NCBI RefSeq assembly: GCF_002259755.1
Contig: NZ_MWWY01000021.1
Coordinates: 1 to 64,000 of the forward strand
Length of the DNA stretch: 64,000 bases
Direction of reading: 5' to 3'
DNA from: Bifidobacterium hapali
GTDB lineage: Bacteria; Actinomycetota; Actinomycetes; Actinomycetales; Bifidobacteriaceae
The notes beneath the pieces are model-generated. The model was not told the DNA's origin. It saw nothing but the letters and a program-made list of their open reading frames with translations, and made no database searches. Positions 28,187-37,829 of the stretch are shown here, in pieces. The translations under genes and the position numbers were made by a program. Every line of letters begins with the position of its first letter. Within the stretch, counting starts at the first letter, position 1.

Positions 28187-30259
28187 TCACTGTTCGATCA
28201 CGTCGGTGGCAATATCAGCCACAACCGGCACGATCATTGGCTTGCGGTGCAATTGACGCGCAACCCATCCGCCGAGCGTACGACGCATGATCTGCTGCAA
28301 CTTGTACGTGTCACGAGTGCCAGTCATCATCGCATCGTTAAGCTGTTCCACGATCTGATGACGGACACGATCGAATTCGCTTTCGTCTTCAGCAACTGCG
28401 TTGAGGAAGATCTTCGGACCGGACACAACCTCACGATTGTCTGTATCGACGACCACGAAGCTCGACACGAAACCTTCAGTGCCGAGAATACGACGCTTTT
28501 CAAGCTCTTCGTCAGTCAGTTCACCGATCGAATCACCGTCAACATACACGTAGCCGCACGGCACCGAGCCAACAACCGCAGCTTTACCGTGGTACAGATC
28601 AACCACGTCACCGTCTTCAGCAAGCACAACATTATCCGGGTCCACGCCAGTCTTCACTGCGATCAGGCCGTTCGCAACCAGATGGCGGTTCTCACCGTGG
28701 ATTGGCATCGCGCACTTCGGCTTAACAATGTTGTACATGTACAGCAGTTCGCCCTCATTGCAGTGACCAGAGACGTGAACTGCCGCGTTATCACGGTTGA
28801 CCACGCGCGCGCCAAGCTGCACGAGCTTGTTGATAACCTTATACACTTCGTGCTCGTTGCCCGGAATGAGCGAGCTGGCGAGAATAACCGTGTCGAACTC
28901 GTTGATCGTGATATCGCGGTGGTTACCGTCTGCGATACGGCCGAGCGCGGCCATCGGTTCACCTTGCGAGCCAGTGCACATGTAGACGATCTTGTCGTCT
29001 TGCACATCGTGTGCCTGCTTCAAATCGATAACCGTATCTTCTGGCAGATGCAGGTAGCCAAGATCGGCGGCAATCGACATGTTACGCACCATTGAGCGGC
29101 CGACAAACACCACTTTACGACCGTACTTGTGCGCAGTATCAACAACCTGCTGCACACGGTGAACGTGGCTAGAGAAGCTCGCAACGATAATCTTACGGCT
29201 GGCCTGTGCGAACGCTTGGTCGAGAGCCGGTCCGATTGAAGTTTCCGGCTTGACAAAGCCCGGAACTTCAGCGTTCGTTGAATCCATCATGAGCAGATCA
29301 ACGCCTTGCTCACCAATCTTGCCGAATTCTACGAGATCGGTGATGCGATGGTCGAGTGGCAGCTGGTCGAGCTTAATATCGCCCGTATCAATCAGCGTGC
29401 CAGCTGGCGTCTTAACATACACGGCGAGCGCGTCTGGAATCGAATGCGTTACGTTGATGAATTCAAGCTGGTACGGGCCAACCTTCATCTTGTCACGGCC
29501 GGTAACCGGAACCATCGTCGGATGCTGATTGTGCTCCTTGCACTTGGCTTCCACGAACGCAAGCGTGAGCTTGGAGCCGATCAGTGGAATATCCGGGCGC
29601 AACTTCAACAGGTACGGTACGCCGCCGATGTGGTCTTCGTGGCCGTGGGTGAGTACGAGTGCTTCAACCTTGTCAAGACGATCCTTGATGTAGTCGAAGT
29701 CCGGCAGGATGAGATCAACGCCAGGCTGTTCTTCTTCTGGGAAGAGCACGCCGCAATCGATAAGCAGCAGATGACCGTTGTATTCGATGACGTTCATGTT
29801 GCGGCCGATTTCGCCAAGACCGCCGAGCGGAACGATACGCAAGGAACCCTTGCGATACTTCGGCGGAGCAATCAGTACAGCATCCTGCTGAGGAGCAGTG
29901 GCCGGCTGACCATTGCGAGCGATGCGACGACCGCCAGCATTATTGGAGCGTGAGCCGCCACGACCGGAATTGCGCGAAGAACGCGAACGAGTGTTGCCAG
30001 ATGACGAGGCAGATTCAGACTGATCGTCGCGTGAGTCGTTTCGACTGGTGCGTTCGCCGCGATCAGCGGTTTTACTCGTTCGATGTGAACGAGTAGTACG
30101 GGTGGCTTTCCGCTCGTCTACGTCGAGATCGTCGAGTAGGTCAACAGCTGCCTGAGCGGCGGCCATCTGTTCGGATTCGCTCTGCGGTTGAGCTGAGCTA
30201 GAGCGTTGAGTGGTGCGCTTGCGCGCGGTATGTTCAATGTGTTCTTGTTCTGTGACCAT
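28187..30259 (-). CDS. rnj: Ribonuclease J
   Basis: Metallo-beta-lactamase-fold endo- and 5'-exoribonuclease of RNA maturation and decay. 690 residues: a low-complexity, Ser/Arg-rich extension to about residue 130 (TRSRSSRNSGRGGSRSNN), typical of actinobacterial RNase J and probably RNA-binding, then PLGGLGEIGRNMNVIEY, metal motif THGHEDH (His205, His207, Asp209, His210), the beta-CASP domain and a C-terminal domain. dapA lies 128 bp upstream on the same strand, an arrangement seen in other Actinobacteria, so the two may be co-transcribed. Confidence 0.95.
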   Translation of the reverse strand: MVTEQEHIEHTARKRTTQRSSSAQPQSESEQMAAAQAAVDLLDDLDVDERKATRTTRSHRTSKTADRGERTSRNDSRDDQSESASSSGNTRSRSSRNSGRGGSRSNNAGGRRIARNGQPATAPQQDAVLIAPPKYRKGSLRIVPLGGLGEIGRNMNVIEYNGHLLLIDCGVLFPEEEQPGVDLILPDFDYIKDRLDKVEALVLTHGHEDHIGGVPYLLKLRPDIPLIGSKLTLAFVEAKCKEHNQHPTMVPVTGRDKMKVGPYQLEFINVTHSIPDALAVYVKTPAGTLIDTGDIKLDQLPLDHRITDLVEFGKIGEQGVDLLMMDSTNAEVPGFVKPETSIGPALDQAFAQASRKIIVASFSSHVHRVQQVVDTAHKYGRKVVFVGRSMVRNMSIAADLGYLHLPEDTVIDLKQAHDVQDDKIVYMCTGSQGEPMAALGRIADGNHRDITINEFDTVILASSLIPGNEHEVYKVINKLVQLGARVVNRDNAAVHVSGHCNEGELLYMYNIVKPKCAMPIHGENRHLVANGLIAVKTGVDPDNVVLAEDGDVVDLYHGKAAVVGSVPCGYVYVDGDSIGELTDEELEKRRILGTEGFVSSFVVVDTDNREVVSGPKIFLNAVAEDESEFDRVRHQIVEQLNDAMMTGTRDTYKLQQIMRRTLGGWVARQLHRKPMIVPVVADIATDVIEQ

Positions 30260-30387
30260 TTCCTAGTTGGTTTTCCATTACTTGGTGTTCCCGCCTGTGC
30301 TGGGAACGACGTGTGTGTTGCGTCCGTACCGGCGTGTGCGCATGAGGCATGTTTGCGCGGCATATTCCGGGTATTGCGCGGTACGGT

Positions 30388-31293
30388 TTAGTGCAGCAGA
30401 CCAGATGCTCGCATGCCATTTTCGGCGCGGCAGAATTCTTCTGGACCGGGGCCGACGTTCGGCAAGCGCATAGTGGTGTCGTCAAGAACACCACGCACTT
30501 TGAGAGCGGCCTTGGCCATGACTGCTTGGAATCCGTTGCCATTCATAGCTTCGACGAGCGGAGCGAGCTGTACTGCAATACGCTGTGCTTCACGAATGTC
30601 GCCGCGGTCGAATGCATCCGAGAGCTTGCGCATCGGGCCTGCGGCCGCGTGTGCGATTACGGAAATAATACCGACTGCACCGACCGACAGGAACGGTAGG
30701 AATAGTCCGTCATCGCCGGAGTACCATGTCAAGCCAGTTTCCATGCGCTTGCGAACTGCGCCAGCGATATCACCGGTAGCATCCTTGACAGCTGTCACAT
30801 GATCGAGTTCAGCCATACGACGATACGTTTCCAGCTGAATGTGCAGACCCGTACGGCCGGGCACATCGTAAATGATGATCGGTTTGTCAGCGGACTCGTT
30901 GACTGCCTTATAGTGCTGGAAGACGCCATCTTGCGAAGGACGGGAATAGTATGGCGCGACGACGAGTACGGCGTCGGCACCAGCTTCCTGAGTCTGCTCG
31001 ACCATGCGCACGGTGTGTGCCGTATCGTTCGAGCCAGCGCCGGAAATAATCGGCACGTCAACAGCCTCACGAACGGCTTTAACAAGCTCTACTTTCTCAT
31101 CCATGTGCGTGGTGGGTGATTCGCCCGTCGTACCGTTGACAACGATGCCATCTGCACCGTCTGCAACCAGCTGTTTGGCGAGTTTCTGCGCAGCATCATA
31201 ATTGATGGAGCCATCAGAATTCATAGGTGTGACCATTGCCGGCAGAATGCGCCCAAACGGGGCCGGGTCCAGAAGATGCATCGTCTCACTCAT
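30388..31293 (-). CDS. dapA: 4-Hydroxy-tetrahydrodipicolinate synthase
   Basis: Condenses pyruvate with aspartate semialdehyde, the first step to lysine and diaminopimelate. 301 residues from the ATG at 31293 (MSETMHLLDPAPFG). The frame stays open to 31446 but that part has no family similarity and runs into palindromic repeats, so I use the shorter start. Seen: GTTGESPT phosphate-type loop, YDVPGRTG with the catalytic Tyr, and VKDATGD with the Schiff-base Lys. GAGAAG lies about 15 bp before the start, so initiation at the next Met is also possible. Confidence 0.95.
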   Translation of the reverse strand: MSETMHLLDPAPFGRILPAMVTPMNSDGSINYDAAQKLAKQLVADGADGIVVNGTTGESPTTHMDEKVELVKAVREAVDVPIISGAGSNDTAHTVRMVEQTQEAGADAVLVVAPYYSRPSQDGVFQHYKAVNESADKPIIIYDVPGRTGLHIQLETYRRMAELDHVTAVKDATGDIAGAVRKRMETGLTWYSGDDGLFLPFLSVGAVGIISVIAHAAAGPMRKLSDAFDRGDIREAQRIAVQLAPLVEAMNGNGFQAVMAKAALKVRGVLDDTTMRLPNVGPGPEEFCRAENGMRASGLLH

Positions 31294-31366
31294 ACGACAC
31301 ACCGTACTTCTCGGCCGGGACGCGAGAGGATGACGTGTAAGGATGCGTACCAGCATCCGAATATCG

Positions 31367-31477
31367 AGCGTAACTGCGCGCAATAATGGGACCTGCGCGC
31401 AGTTACGCTTATTTTTCACGCCAAAATCCAGCATAACTGCGCGCACCCGTTGTTATTGCGCGCAGTTACGCTGGATT
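31367..31477. repeat. Two tandem palindromes sharing AGCGTAACTGCGCGCA
   Basis: The first palindrome has perfect 16-bp arms (31367-31382, 31394-31409) and is followed by TATTTTT. The second has 21-bp arms with one mismatch (31425-31445, 31457-31477). Both contain AACTGCGCGCA. Read on the minus strand the second ends in GGATTTT and can terminate the gene at 31502; the first lies in the dapA upstream region. Confidence 0.75.
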
Positions 31478-31501
31478 ACAGCAGGCCAGTACCCTGATCA
31501 G

Positions 31502-32281
31502 CTACGAACCGATTGAGTAGAGGTTTTCGTCGTAGCGCAGAATAATAGTATCGGTCGAATCAGGGTCAGCAGGAATAGCTGGCTGATGTTTGAGCGTGTA
31601 CGCCTGATTGCCGCTCGTATCATCGCGTCCGATACCGCGCGAGAATCGCTTATCAGAAGTAACGATTTCGCCATCACGCCACCACCATTCTCGAATCTGA
31701 CCTTTGCCATCATGATGAATCGTGGCTGGCTGATTAGCATTGTCTTTCTCAGCCCAATCCGCATCACTATTCGGATCGAACCACAGTACACGTACTGACA
31801 ATTTCGTCGTCGAACCGTCGTACGGAAGCAGTTCAGCATTCGCATATGTACGCTGAATAGACGGCGCAGTACCGTCGATCACTAACCGCAGTACAGACTG
31901 ACGGCCGGCGCGCACATCATCCATAAACTTGGCAATCCGATCACTCGTGCCACGCGCGTTGAGATATACCGGGAAATCCTCGTCGTCAACAAGCTGCCAG
32001 CCATATACCGCTTTGCCACCGTATATGTAGCCTTTCGATTCCAGCTCATCGCGCGTTATGGTCGGGCTAAGTGACACCAATTCGTCGACGATTTTCTGCG
32101 AGGTCATGCGCGTCTCTCGCTGCCATACAAACGCACCCGTAACAATGATCGCGAACGCGAGAAATGCAGCCAACAGCCACCACCATGTCGGTCGGCGTGT
32201 TATGGACGGCACTGCGGGCGCATTGCGCGGCACACTCTGCGCATCGTGTGTATCGTGATTGTGCATTAATGACTTGTTCAT
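31502..32281 (-). CDS. Single-pass membrane protein of unknown function
   Basis: 259 residues from the ATG at 32281, chosen because GAGGAGGT stands directly before it; upstream codons lack similarity to anything. A 30-residue cytoplasmic, His/Pro-containing head is followed by one membrane segment (WWWLLAAFLAFAIIVTGAFVW) and an outside domain of about 200 residues rich in Asp, Tyr and Trp. I do not recognise the family. It is divergent from a two-component regulator gene with a 163-bp shared promoter region, which suggests it may be a target or an accessory sensor. Tandem palindromes follow its stop. Confidence 0.75.
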   Translation of the reverse strand: MNKSLMHNHDTHDAQSVPRNAPAVPSITRRPTWWWLLAAFLAFAIIVTGAFVWQRETRMTSQKIVDELVSLSPTITRDELESKGYIYGGKAVYGWQLVDDEDFPVYLNARGTSDRIAKFMDDVRAGRQSVLRLVIDGTAPSIQRTYANAELLPYDGSTTKLSVRVLWFDPNSDADWAEKDNANQPATIHHDGKGQIREWWWRDGEIVTSDKRFSRGIGRDDTSGNQAYTLKHQPAIPADPDSTDTIILRYDENLYSIGS

Positions 32282-32444
32282 GACGACCTCCTCGTCATCG
32301 TGCTGCGTACCGGAGCGGCTACCGACCGGCGGATTCGCCGATGATTTCACGTTACAGTGTTTCCATTGTCTCGCGCGATTGCGCGACATGCGCCGCATGA
32401 CATGAAGTTCTGGCACGATGTCATGCGAGTCTAGACTGAACAAC

Positions 32445-33143
32445 ATGACACAGCACGCGCAACATCGATCAGTTTCGGTCGCGATCGTAGACAATGACCG
32501 TATGGCCCTTATGGCGTTATCATCGCTGCTGCCGCGCGCTGGATTCACAGTGATCTGGACCGCGCAGTTAGGTGCGGCGGCGATTCAGCGGTGTATTCGT
32601 GCCGAAGACCGACCAAATGTGCTGCTGGTAGACATGGCGTTGACTGATATGACTGGCATTGACGTGTGCCAAGCTGTACATCGTTGGACGCCCACGTTGC
32701 CGATGATTGGCGTGACTGCGTACGATCCGGATGTCTACCGCAACGCTGCGATCAGCGCTGGCGCAACTACCGTCATCAGTAAGGATGATATCGCAGCCAT
32801 TACTACTGCGATTCGCACGGCAGTGTCGGCAGGATCAGCAGGATCAAACGCGCACAATCAGTCATCATCGAACCAACCAGACGACGCTGCTTCGTCGACT
32901 CCACCTCAATCCACCGCCGTTCAACACACTGCAGCTCAGCCAGCACGATCATTCGCACTGTCTGCACAACAAACTGCAATCATGCGAGGCTATGCAGACG
33001 GACGATCCACTGATGAAATCGCCGCTGAACTCGGTATTTCGAAAGGCACGATTTTCTCACAAGTTGCACGTGTACGAGAAAAACTGCATGCGCGCGATCG
33101 CGACGAAGCCGTCGCCCTGTGCCGACGATATTTAAGGATGTAA
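32445..33143 (+). CDS. LuxR/NarL-family response regulator
   Basis: 232 residues from ATG 32445 (an in-frame ATG at 32418 is possible). Receiver domain: acidic pair in VAIVDND, phospho-acceptor Asp in VLLVDMAL, Lys in VISKDD. A long Ser/Gln/Ala/His linker (about 125-165) separates it from the LuxR helix-turn-helix (LSAQQTAIMRGYADGRSTDE, then IAAELGISKGTI). It is activated by the histidine kinase encoded next; the kinase Shine-Dalgarno sequence lies within its last codons, so they are coupled. Confidence 0.92.
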   Translation: MTQHAQHRSVSVAIVDNDRMALMALSSLLPRAGFTVIWTAQLGAAAIQRCIRAEDRPNVLLVDMALTDMTGIDVCQAVHRWTPTLPMIGVTAYDPDVYRNAAISAGATTVISKDDIAAITTAIRTAVSAGSAGSNAHNQSSSNQPDDAASSTPPQSTAVQHTAAQPARSFALSAQQTAIMRGYADGRSTDEIAAELGISKGTIFSQVARVREKLHARDRDEAVALCRRYLRM

Positions 33144-33145
33144 CT

Positions 33146-34609
33146 ATGGGCAAGCCAAAGCTGTCAATACTGTCGACGCTGTCACGACTACTGCCAGTAG
33201 GTCAGTCACCACATTGTCGTCTCTCTCGAAACCGTCGTGATGGTCGCAGCACATCGCAGGATGAGCATCATTCCAACAGATTCCGCTCGAACGATACGAA
33301 TGCGAGCGCGAGCGCGAATCAGGACCGACCGTTATTCGCAAATGGTCGCACGCGCGTATTGTTAGCGTGCTCATGCGTGCCACCAGTGATCGAAACTGCG
33401 TATATGTGTTCAAACGGTGATGGTAACGATGTCATGATCCTATTCGCATTGTTGTCGGTTATTGGGTGCTTGACGATGGCGTTGTTGCCACGCGTGGGCG
33501 GCTGGCTGATCGTCACACTATGGGCGGCGCGTTGCGTAATTCCAAGTACCACTCCGTTATCGATACTGTTTTGTGTACTTATGGCCGTGACCGTGATGGC
33601 ATACCGTTCATTGGCGATGTCTGTACTGGCATCCGTGGCGGCGGAAAGTGCGACAGCGGCGCGTATTTGGCTGTATCCGTGGGATTCGTCAGTCGTTGCT
33701 ACAGTGTGCGCGACGGCTGCGTTCCTGCTTGTCGCCTTGTGGCTCGGGTCGATGATGGGCTGGCAGGAGCAACGTGAGCGCGAGGAGCGAGAACATGCTG
33801 CACTGTTGCGACGGCTAGCAAATCAGCAGCTGGCAACGCAACTGCATCATTCCGTTGCAAATGATTTGACGACGATTATGCTGCTCACCCAACAGTTACG
33901 ATCAGCAGTGAGCAGTTATGATCAGTCCAATACGAAACTCGTTAATCTCATCGAGCAGACCACACAAGAATCGCTACGTAAAGTGCGCACTTTGATCACG
34001 CAACTCGATCAACCTAGCGATGCCACAACTCAGCACATACCATGTACATCCCGTCCGGCAGCATACATCGAACCAACTGTCACAGTAGATAATTCGTCAT
34101 CTTCGCTGTCCATACGAGACGAGTCGCCCAACCGACAGCAGACGCACGCAACCAATACTGATCGTCTAGACACACTTACCGCCAACGAACTGCAATCAGC
34201 AACGGCAAACTATGATGAGCGACTGCATGCCCACGGGCTAGCTGGCATGTCTCTTGTGAATGGCGAGACGGCATGCGCGTGCACCGCCGATCGCAAAGCA
34301 GTACTTCTCGATACACTGCGTGAAATAGTCGGCAACATGATGAAATATGCCGATCCTGCCGCAGGATACTGTATTGCCATCACGCTTGCCCCGGGACTGG
34401 CGACACTATCTGCATCTAACGGTGTTCGGCAAACGCAAGAGCACATGCACGAGAACATGCAAAACTCGCCGTCGCATGCATCCGATGCGCTCAGCGGCGG
34501 CACCGGATTGCGCCGATGCCGCGACGCTGCTTGCACACTCGGCGGCGAGTTCACCGCCGAACAAGATGGTGAGTCATGGACCGTGCTGCTCACCCTGCCA
34601 TTGGCGTGA
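33146..34609 (+). CDS. Sensor histidine kinase (HisKA_3 / NarX type)
   Basis: 487 residues from the ATG at 33146, preceded by AAGGA inside the regulator gene. Residues about 60-200 hold four to five hydrophobic segments (MILFALLSVIGCLTMALL, SILFCVLMAVTVMAY, ATVCATAAFLLVALWLG). The phospho-acceptor His is in LATQLHHSVANDLTT. The N-box of the ATPase is LREIVGNMMKYADP and the G2 box SGGTGLRRC, with an intervening SNGV rather than a classic DNG motif. The stretch between dimerisation and ATPase domains is long and Thr/Ser-rich. The signal is unknown; a cell-envelope signal is usual for such membrane-embedded kinases. Confidence 0.9.
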   Translation: MGKPKLSILSTLSRLLPVGQSPHCRLSRNRRDGRSTSQDEHHSNRFRSNDTNASASANQDRPLFANGRTRVLLACSCVPPVIETAYMCSNGDGNDVMILFALLSVIGCLTMALLPRVGGWLIVTLWAARCVIPSTTPLSILFCVLMAVTVMAYRSLAMSVLASVAAESATAARIWLYPWDSSVVATVCATAAFLLVALWLGSMMGWQEQREREEREHAALLRRLANQQLATQLHHSVANDLTTIMLLTQQLRSAVSSYDQSNTKLVNLIEQTTQESLRKVRTLITQLDQPSDATTQHIPCTSRPAAYIEPTVTVDNSSSSLSIRDESPNRQQTHATNTDRLDTLTANELQSATANYDERLHAHGLAGMSLVNGETACACTADRKAVLLDTLREIVGNMMKYADPAAGYCIAITLAPGLATLSASNGVRQTQEHMHENMQNSPSHASDALSGGTGLRRCRDAACTLGGEFTAEQDGESWTVLLTLPLA

Positions 34610-34644
34610 GATTGCTAGCAGCACAAGCCGCTGTGAGCTCAGTG

Positions 34645-36963
34645 TCAGCTGGCGATCACAGCGAGATTCCAGCGCGGCAAAGTGAGCTCATCACCTGAGG
34701 TCACGCGGTCACCTTCGTTAAGATTGAGCTCGGCAGTGGCAGTCTCATCAATTAATCCGTTAACCGCAATGATCTTCGGAGCTACAACGACTTCACCGGC
34801 AACCGGACTTGCGAACGTGACCGACTCGGCAGAGTAATTAAGCAGGTAGGTTACCGTCTCGCCGCGTGAATTTGTACCTTGACGGACCGTGATTACAGCG
34901 GGAGCTACTGCGGGTTTGCTGGGTTTGTTGATCGCCGTCGCAGATTCTGCTGGTGGTTCAACCGCAGGCTCAGTCGCAGACTCAACCGCAGACGAAACAA
35001 ACGGCATAGCAACGTCAGCGTTCGCGAGCGCCTCGCGCAACACAGCGCGCGTCGCATCAGCATCAAGTATGGTGCCAATCCACTCAGCACTACCCTTACC
35101 GAATGCGTGACGCGTGATAGCAGCGTAATCAGTCCACGCGTAATGACCGTAGTGGGCGAGCACTTGCGTATGCGTATCAGGCGCCGGCTGATCGGCAGTT
35201 TCAGCGTCAAACCGTGCGTCACCGTTCGGCTTGAGTAGTTCGATCAGCGTGTCGGCTTGCGCATCTGGCAGTCCGGCAAGTGACAACGAACCAGCTGGTA
35301 CGGTTGTGCTATCCCCCGCCGTATCCCCTGCTACATTCTTGTCAGCACCAAATACCACCGGTACATGTCCCTTCGGCGGCGTGATCTGGTTGTAACTCAT
35401 ACCAAACACGTCGGTGAGGTTATGCGGCGCACGATCATGCCATACCGTTGTTTCTTCATCAGACACAAACGAACGCAACGTTGCGATCAAATGTCCACCA
35501 TTCGCAACGTAGTCACGCAACTGCGCAATCGTCTCATCAGACGCACAATACAACGCAGGAGTCACAATCACCGAGTAACGAGCGAGACGTTCAGCTGACG
35601 CATCATCCGGCAGGAAATCACATTCTACGTTGAGTTCAAACAGTGCGTCGTAGATACGACGCACGACGTCGTTATAGTCCGCACCGCCACCCCAGCGAGT
35701 GCCACTGCCAATACGGAACCCCTCAAGCGCAGTCAGAGCCTCGTTCGACACCATAATCGCAACGTTGTTATGTTTGGTCAGGTGCAGCAGTCGCTCGCTG
35801 ATCTGCGCACGCGCAATCTCTCGACCAAACACGCCCGCCTCCTCGTACGTCGAGTTCGGCTCAAGATCGTGGCTCAGCAAACCTTTCCAATACGTCTCGA
35901 ACGAGTTGTGAATCGAGTGCCAATGCCAGTACTCGACCATATCCGCACCGGATGCGAGATGAGAGTAGGCTTGCAACCGCATTTGACCGGGGAACGGAAG
36001 CCATCCGTGGTTGCCTTGCGCCTCGGTTTCAAGCACCAGATAGTTCGCACCATCCTTGAGCGAGCGAGTCAAGTCACCACCGAACGCGATTTCTTTACCC
36101 GTCAAGTCGTCTTGCGTGGGATGATAGATGTCGCAACCCGCAATGTCGAGCGTGCGCGCAGCTTTGAAATGGTCAACGGCAGGCTGGACACCATATGAGC
36201 TACCTTTCCAGCCGAAGTCGAAGTTTTGTGTGATGAATTGATCGTCGCGCGCGTATTCGCGTACGATATCGGCTTGCCACGCAAGAAATTCACTGACCTG
36301 TTCACGGCGGAACCGGTCAAACGCACCGCGCAACGACTGGTTGATCGTATTGGTGACGTCGGGAAAATCTTCCCAAGCGTTAATTCGATTCGACCAGTAG
36401 TCAAGTCCGAAGCGCGCGTTAAGTTCGTCGAGATTGTCGTGGAATCGCTCGCGCAGATGTTTGACGAACAGCGCCTGCATGTCTGGACTCACGCAGTCGT
36501 AATACTTGGTTTCGTTATCGACTTGATAGCCGATAACAGCCGGATGGTTGGCAACGTGTGCGATGAGCTTGCGAATGACGCGTTCGGCATAGTATCGGTA
36601 TGATCCGTTGACGATGTCCATGATTTGCCGAGGACCGTATTTGCCCGGGCCGTTCGGCGTGACAGCGAGTACGTCCGGGTGCATACGAACCAGCCACGTT
36701 GGCACCGCGTAAGTTGGCGTGCCGACGATGACTGAGATACCGTGACGATGTGCGCTATCTAACGCACGGTCGACATGAGACCAGTCAAAGATGCCGGGTT
36801 GCGGTTCGCACGTACTCCATGTCGATTCTGCGATACGAATGACGTTGATGCCTGCATGATTCATCATTGCCATATCTGTGTCGATGCGATCGAGGTCTTT
36901 TGGCATGTATTCGTCGTAATATGCCGCTCCGAACAGGAAACGGTTCACGGTTTGTGTGCTCAT
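34645..36963 (-). CDS. GH42 beta-galactosidase / arabinopyranosidase-type glycosidase
   Basis: 772 residues, cytoplasmic (no signal peptide). TIM-barrel start FGAAYYDEY, acid/base Glu151 in YQVDNETKYY and nucleophile Glu312 in LVLETEAQG are at the usual GH42 positions. A trimerisation domain (about 395-650) and a small C-terminal domain follow; the region 655-690 carries an unusual SAVESATEPAVEPPAESAT repeat of about 20 residues. Bifidobacterial GH42 enzymes split galacto-oligosaccharides, and one branch cleaves alpha-L-arabinopyranosides. With the ara operon next door, either activity is possible. It is downstream of a TetR gene on the same strand. Confidence 0.92.
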   Translation of the reverse strand: MSTQTVNRFLFGAAYYDEYMPKDLDRIDTDMAMMNHAGINVIRIAESTWSTCEPQPGIFDWSHVDRALDSAHRHGISVIVGTPTYAVPTWLVRMHPDVLAVTPNGPGKYGPRQIMDIVNGSYRYYAERVIRKLIAHVANHPAVIGYQVDNETKYYDCVSPDMQALFVKHLRERFHDNLDELNARFGLDYWSNRINAWEDFPDVTNTINQSLRGAFDRFRREQVSEFLAWQADIVREYARDDQFITQNFDFGWKGSSYGVQPAVDHFKAARTLDIAGCDIYHPTQDDLTGKEIAFGGDLTRSLKDGANYLVLETEAQGNHGWLPFPGQMRLQAYSHLASGADMVEYWHWHSIHNSFETYWKGLLSHDLEPNSTYEEAGVFGREIARAQISERLLHLTKHNNVAIMVSNEALTALEGFRIGSGTRWGGGADYNDVVRRIYDALFELNVECDFLPDDASAERLARYSVIVTPALYCASDETIAQLRDYVANGGHLIATLRSFVSDEETTVWHDRAPHNLTDVFGMSYNQITPPKGHVPVVFGADKNVAGDTAGDSTTVPAGSLSLAGLPDAQADTLIELLKPNGDARFDAETADQPAPDTHTQVLAHYGHYAWTDYAAITRHAFGKGSAEWIGTILDADATRAVLREALANADVAMPFVSSAVESATEPAVEPPAESATAINKPSKPAVAPAVITVRQGTNSRGETVTYLLNYSAESVTFASPVAGEVVVAPKIIAVNGLIDETATAELNLNEGDRVTSGDELTLPRWNLAVIAS

Positions 36964-37043
36964 GTCAGCAGCTCCTTTGCGATACGTTTTAATCTGTCAG
37001 TACAGAGTCAATCAAAAGTGACGATGTATTATTAAGCCCAACA

Positions 37044-37075
37044 ATTATTATATCTAACAGTTATTAGATAATAAT
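37044..37075. promoter_or_regulatory. AT-rich palindrome upstream of GH42 gene, likely operator
   Basis: ATTATTATATCTAA and TTAGATAATAAT form an imperfect inverted repeat in an otherwise AT-rich 100-bp stretch between tetR and the GH42 start. Position and symmetry suggest regulator binding; the neighbouring TetR protein is the obvious candidate but its own leader holds a different palindrome. Confidence 0.5.
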
Positions 37076-37154
37076 GATTATATGGCGAGGATGATATGAC
37101 ACGCCGGTTTATAGGTACGGTTAACGAACTTCTGGCGCAGGATACTAGTCGTAA

Positions 37155-37799
37155 TTAACGGTATCGATCCCACATGGGTGAGGGGAAAATCATACGCTCG
37201 AATATAATCCATTCATCTACGAGATCGATTGGCGGGCGACGCATGAATCTCAGTTGCACGCCGTCCATTGCCTCAATGCACTGACGCACCACTGGTCTCA
37301 TTGACTCGCTCCACTGCCCCATCTGCGGTGGAATCCGCCACTGATAACTCGAATAATAGTGCCAAGTTCGATTTGGTCGGTCATCGAAATACTCGTGCAA
37401 CGGGTGATCTGGGCTGAACGCTTCCGTTTCGAGAATCATGTATAAGCGCATGAGTTCGACACGTTGCGCATTGTGCCGCACAAGGTAGCGCAAGTATGCA
37501 GGAAAGAACAGATTATCAGGGTCACTGCCTGGCAGGCCGGTTGCTATAAAATCATCGATGGTGCCACTCGCATCGTAAGCGTCGGTGACAAGCATCGACA
37601 GTAATCCTTCTTTGGTGCCAGCGTAATGAAGCAGTCCGGGCTGACTCATGCCGACCGCTTGCGCGATTTCACGCAACGATGTACCGTAATAACCCTTTTC
37701 ACCGATCAGCCGCACTGCTGCATCAACGATTTCGCGCCGCCGCTCTTCAGGCGTCTTACGAATGCGCTTGTTTACTGTATGCTGTTTTGCCACTGCCAT
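37155..37799 (-). CDS. TetR-family transcriptional regulator
   Basis: 214 residues from the ATG at 37799 (MAVAKQHTVNKRIRKTPEER). The open frame extends 23 codons upstream but those are translated repeats. Helix-turn-helix at about 15-60: EERRREIVDAAVRLIGEKGY, then GTSLREIAQAVGMSQPGLLHY. The ligand domain has several Trp and Tyr residues (RTWHYYSSYQW). The gene lies upstream of and collinear with the GH42 gene, which it probably controls together with itself. Its promoter contains a 16-bp palindrome and phased 19-bp repeats. Confidence 0.9.
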   Translation of the reverse strand: MAVAKQHTVNKRIRKTPEERRREIVDAAVRLIGEKGYYGTSLREIAQAVGMSQPGLLHYAGTKEGLLSMLVTDAYDASGTIDDFIATGLPGSDPDNLFFPAYLRYLVRHNAQRVELMRLYMILETEAFSPDHPLHEYFDDRPNRTWHYYSSYQWRIPPQMGQWSESMRPVVRQCIEAMDGVQLRFMRRPPIDLVDEWIIFERMIFPSPMWDRYR

Positions 37800-37808
37800 A
37801 CGCGTCAG

Positions 37809-37824
37809 TCTACCGAACGGTAGA
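37809..37824. promoter_or_regulatory. Palindrome in tetR leader, candidate autoregulatory operator
   Basis: TCTACCG-AA-CGGTAGA, perfect 7-bp half-sites, 9 bp upstream of the tetR start codon. The size fits a TetR dimer site. Confidence 0.6.
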
Positions 37825-37829
37825 TATCT

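Noticed and set aside
28247-29095. Plus-strand open frame inside rnj
   Set aside because: Antisense of RNase J coding sequence; no start signals or domains.
31294-31446. Longer dapA start
   Set aside because: The extra 51 codons run through palindromic repeats and do not resemble DapA N termini.
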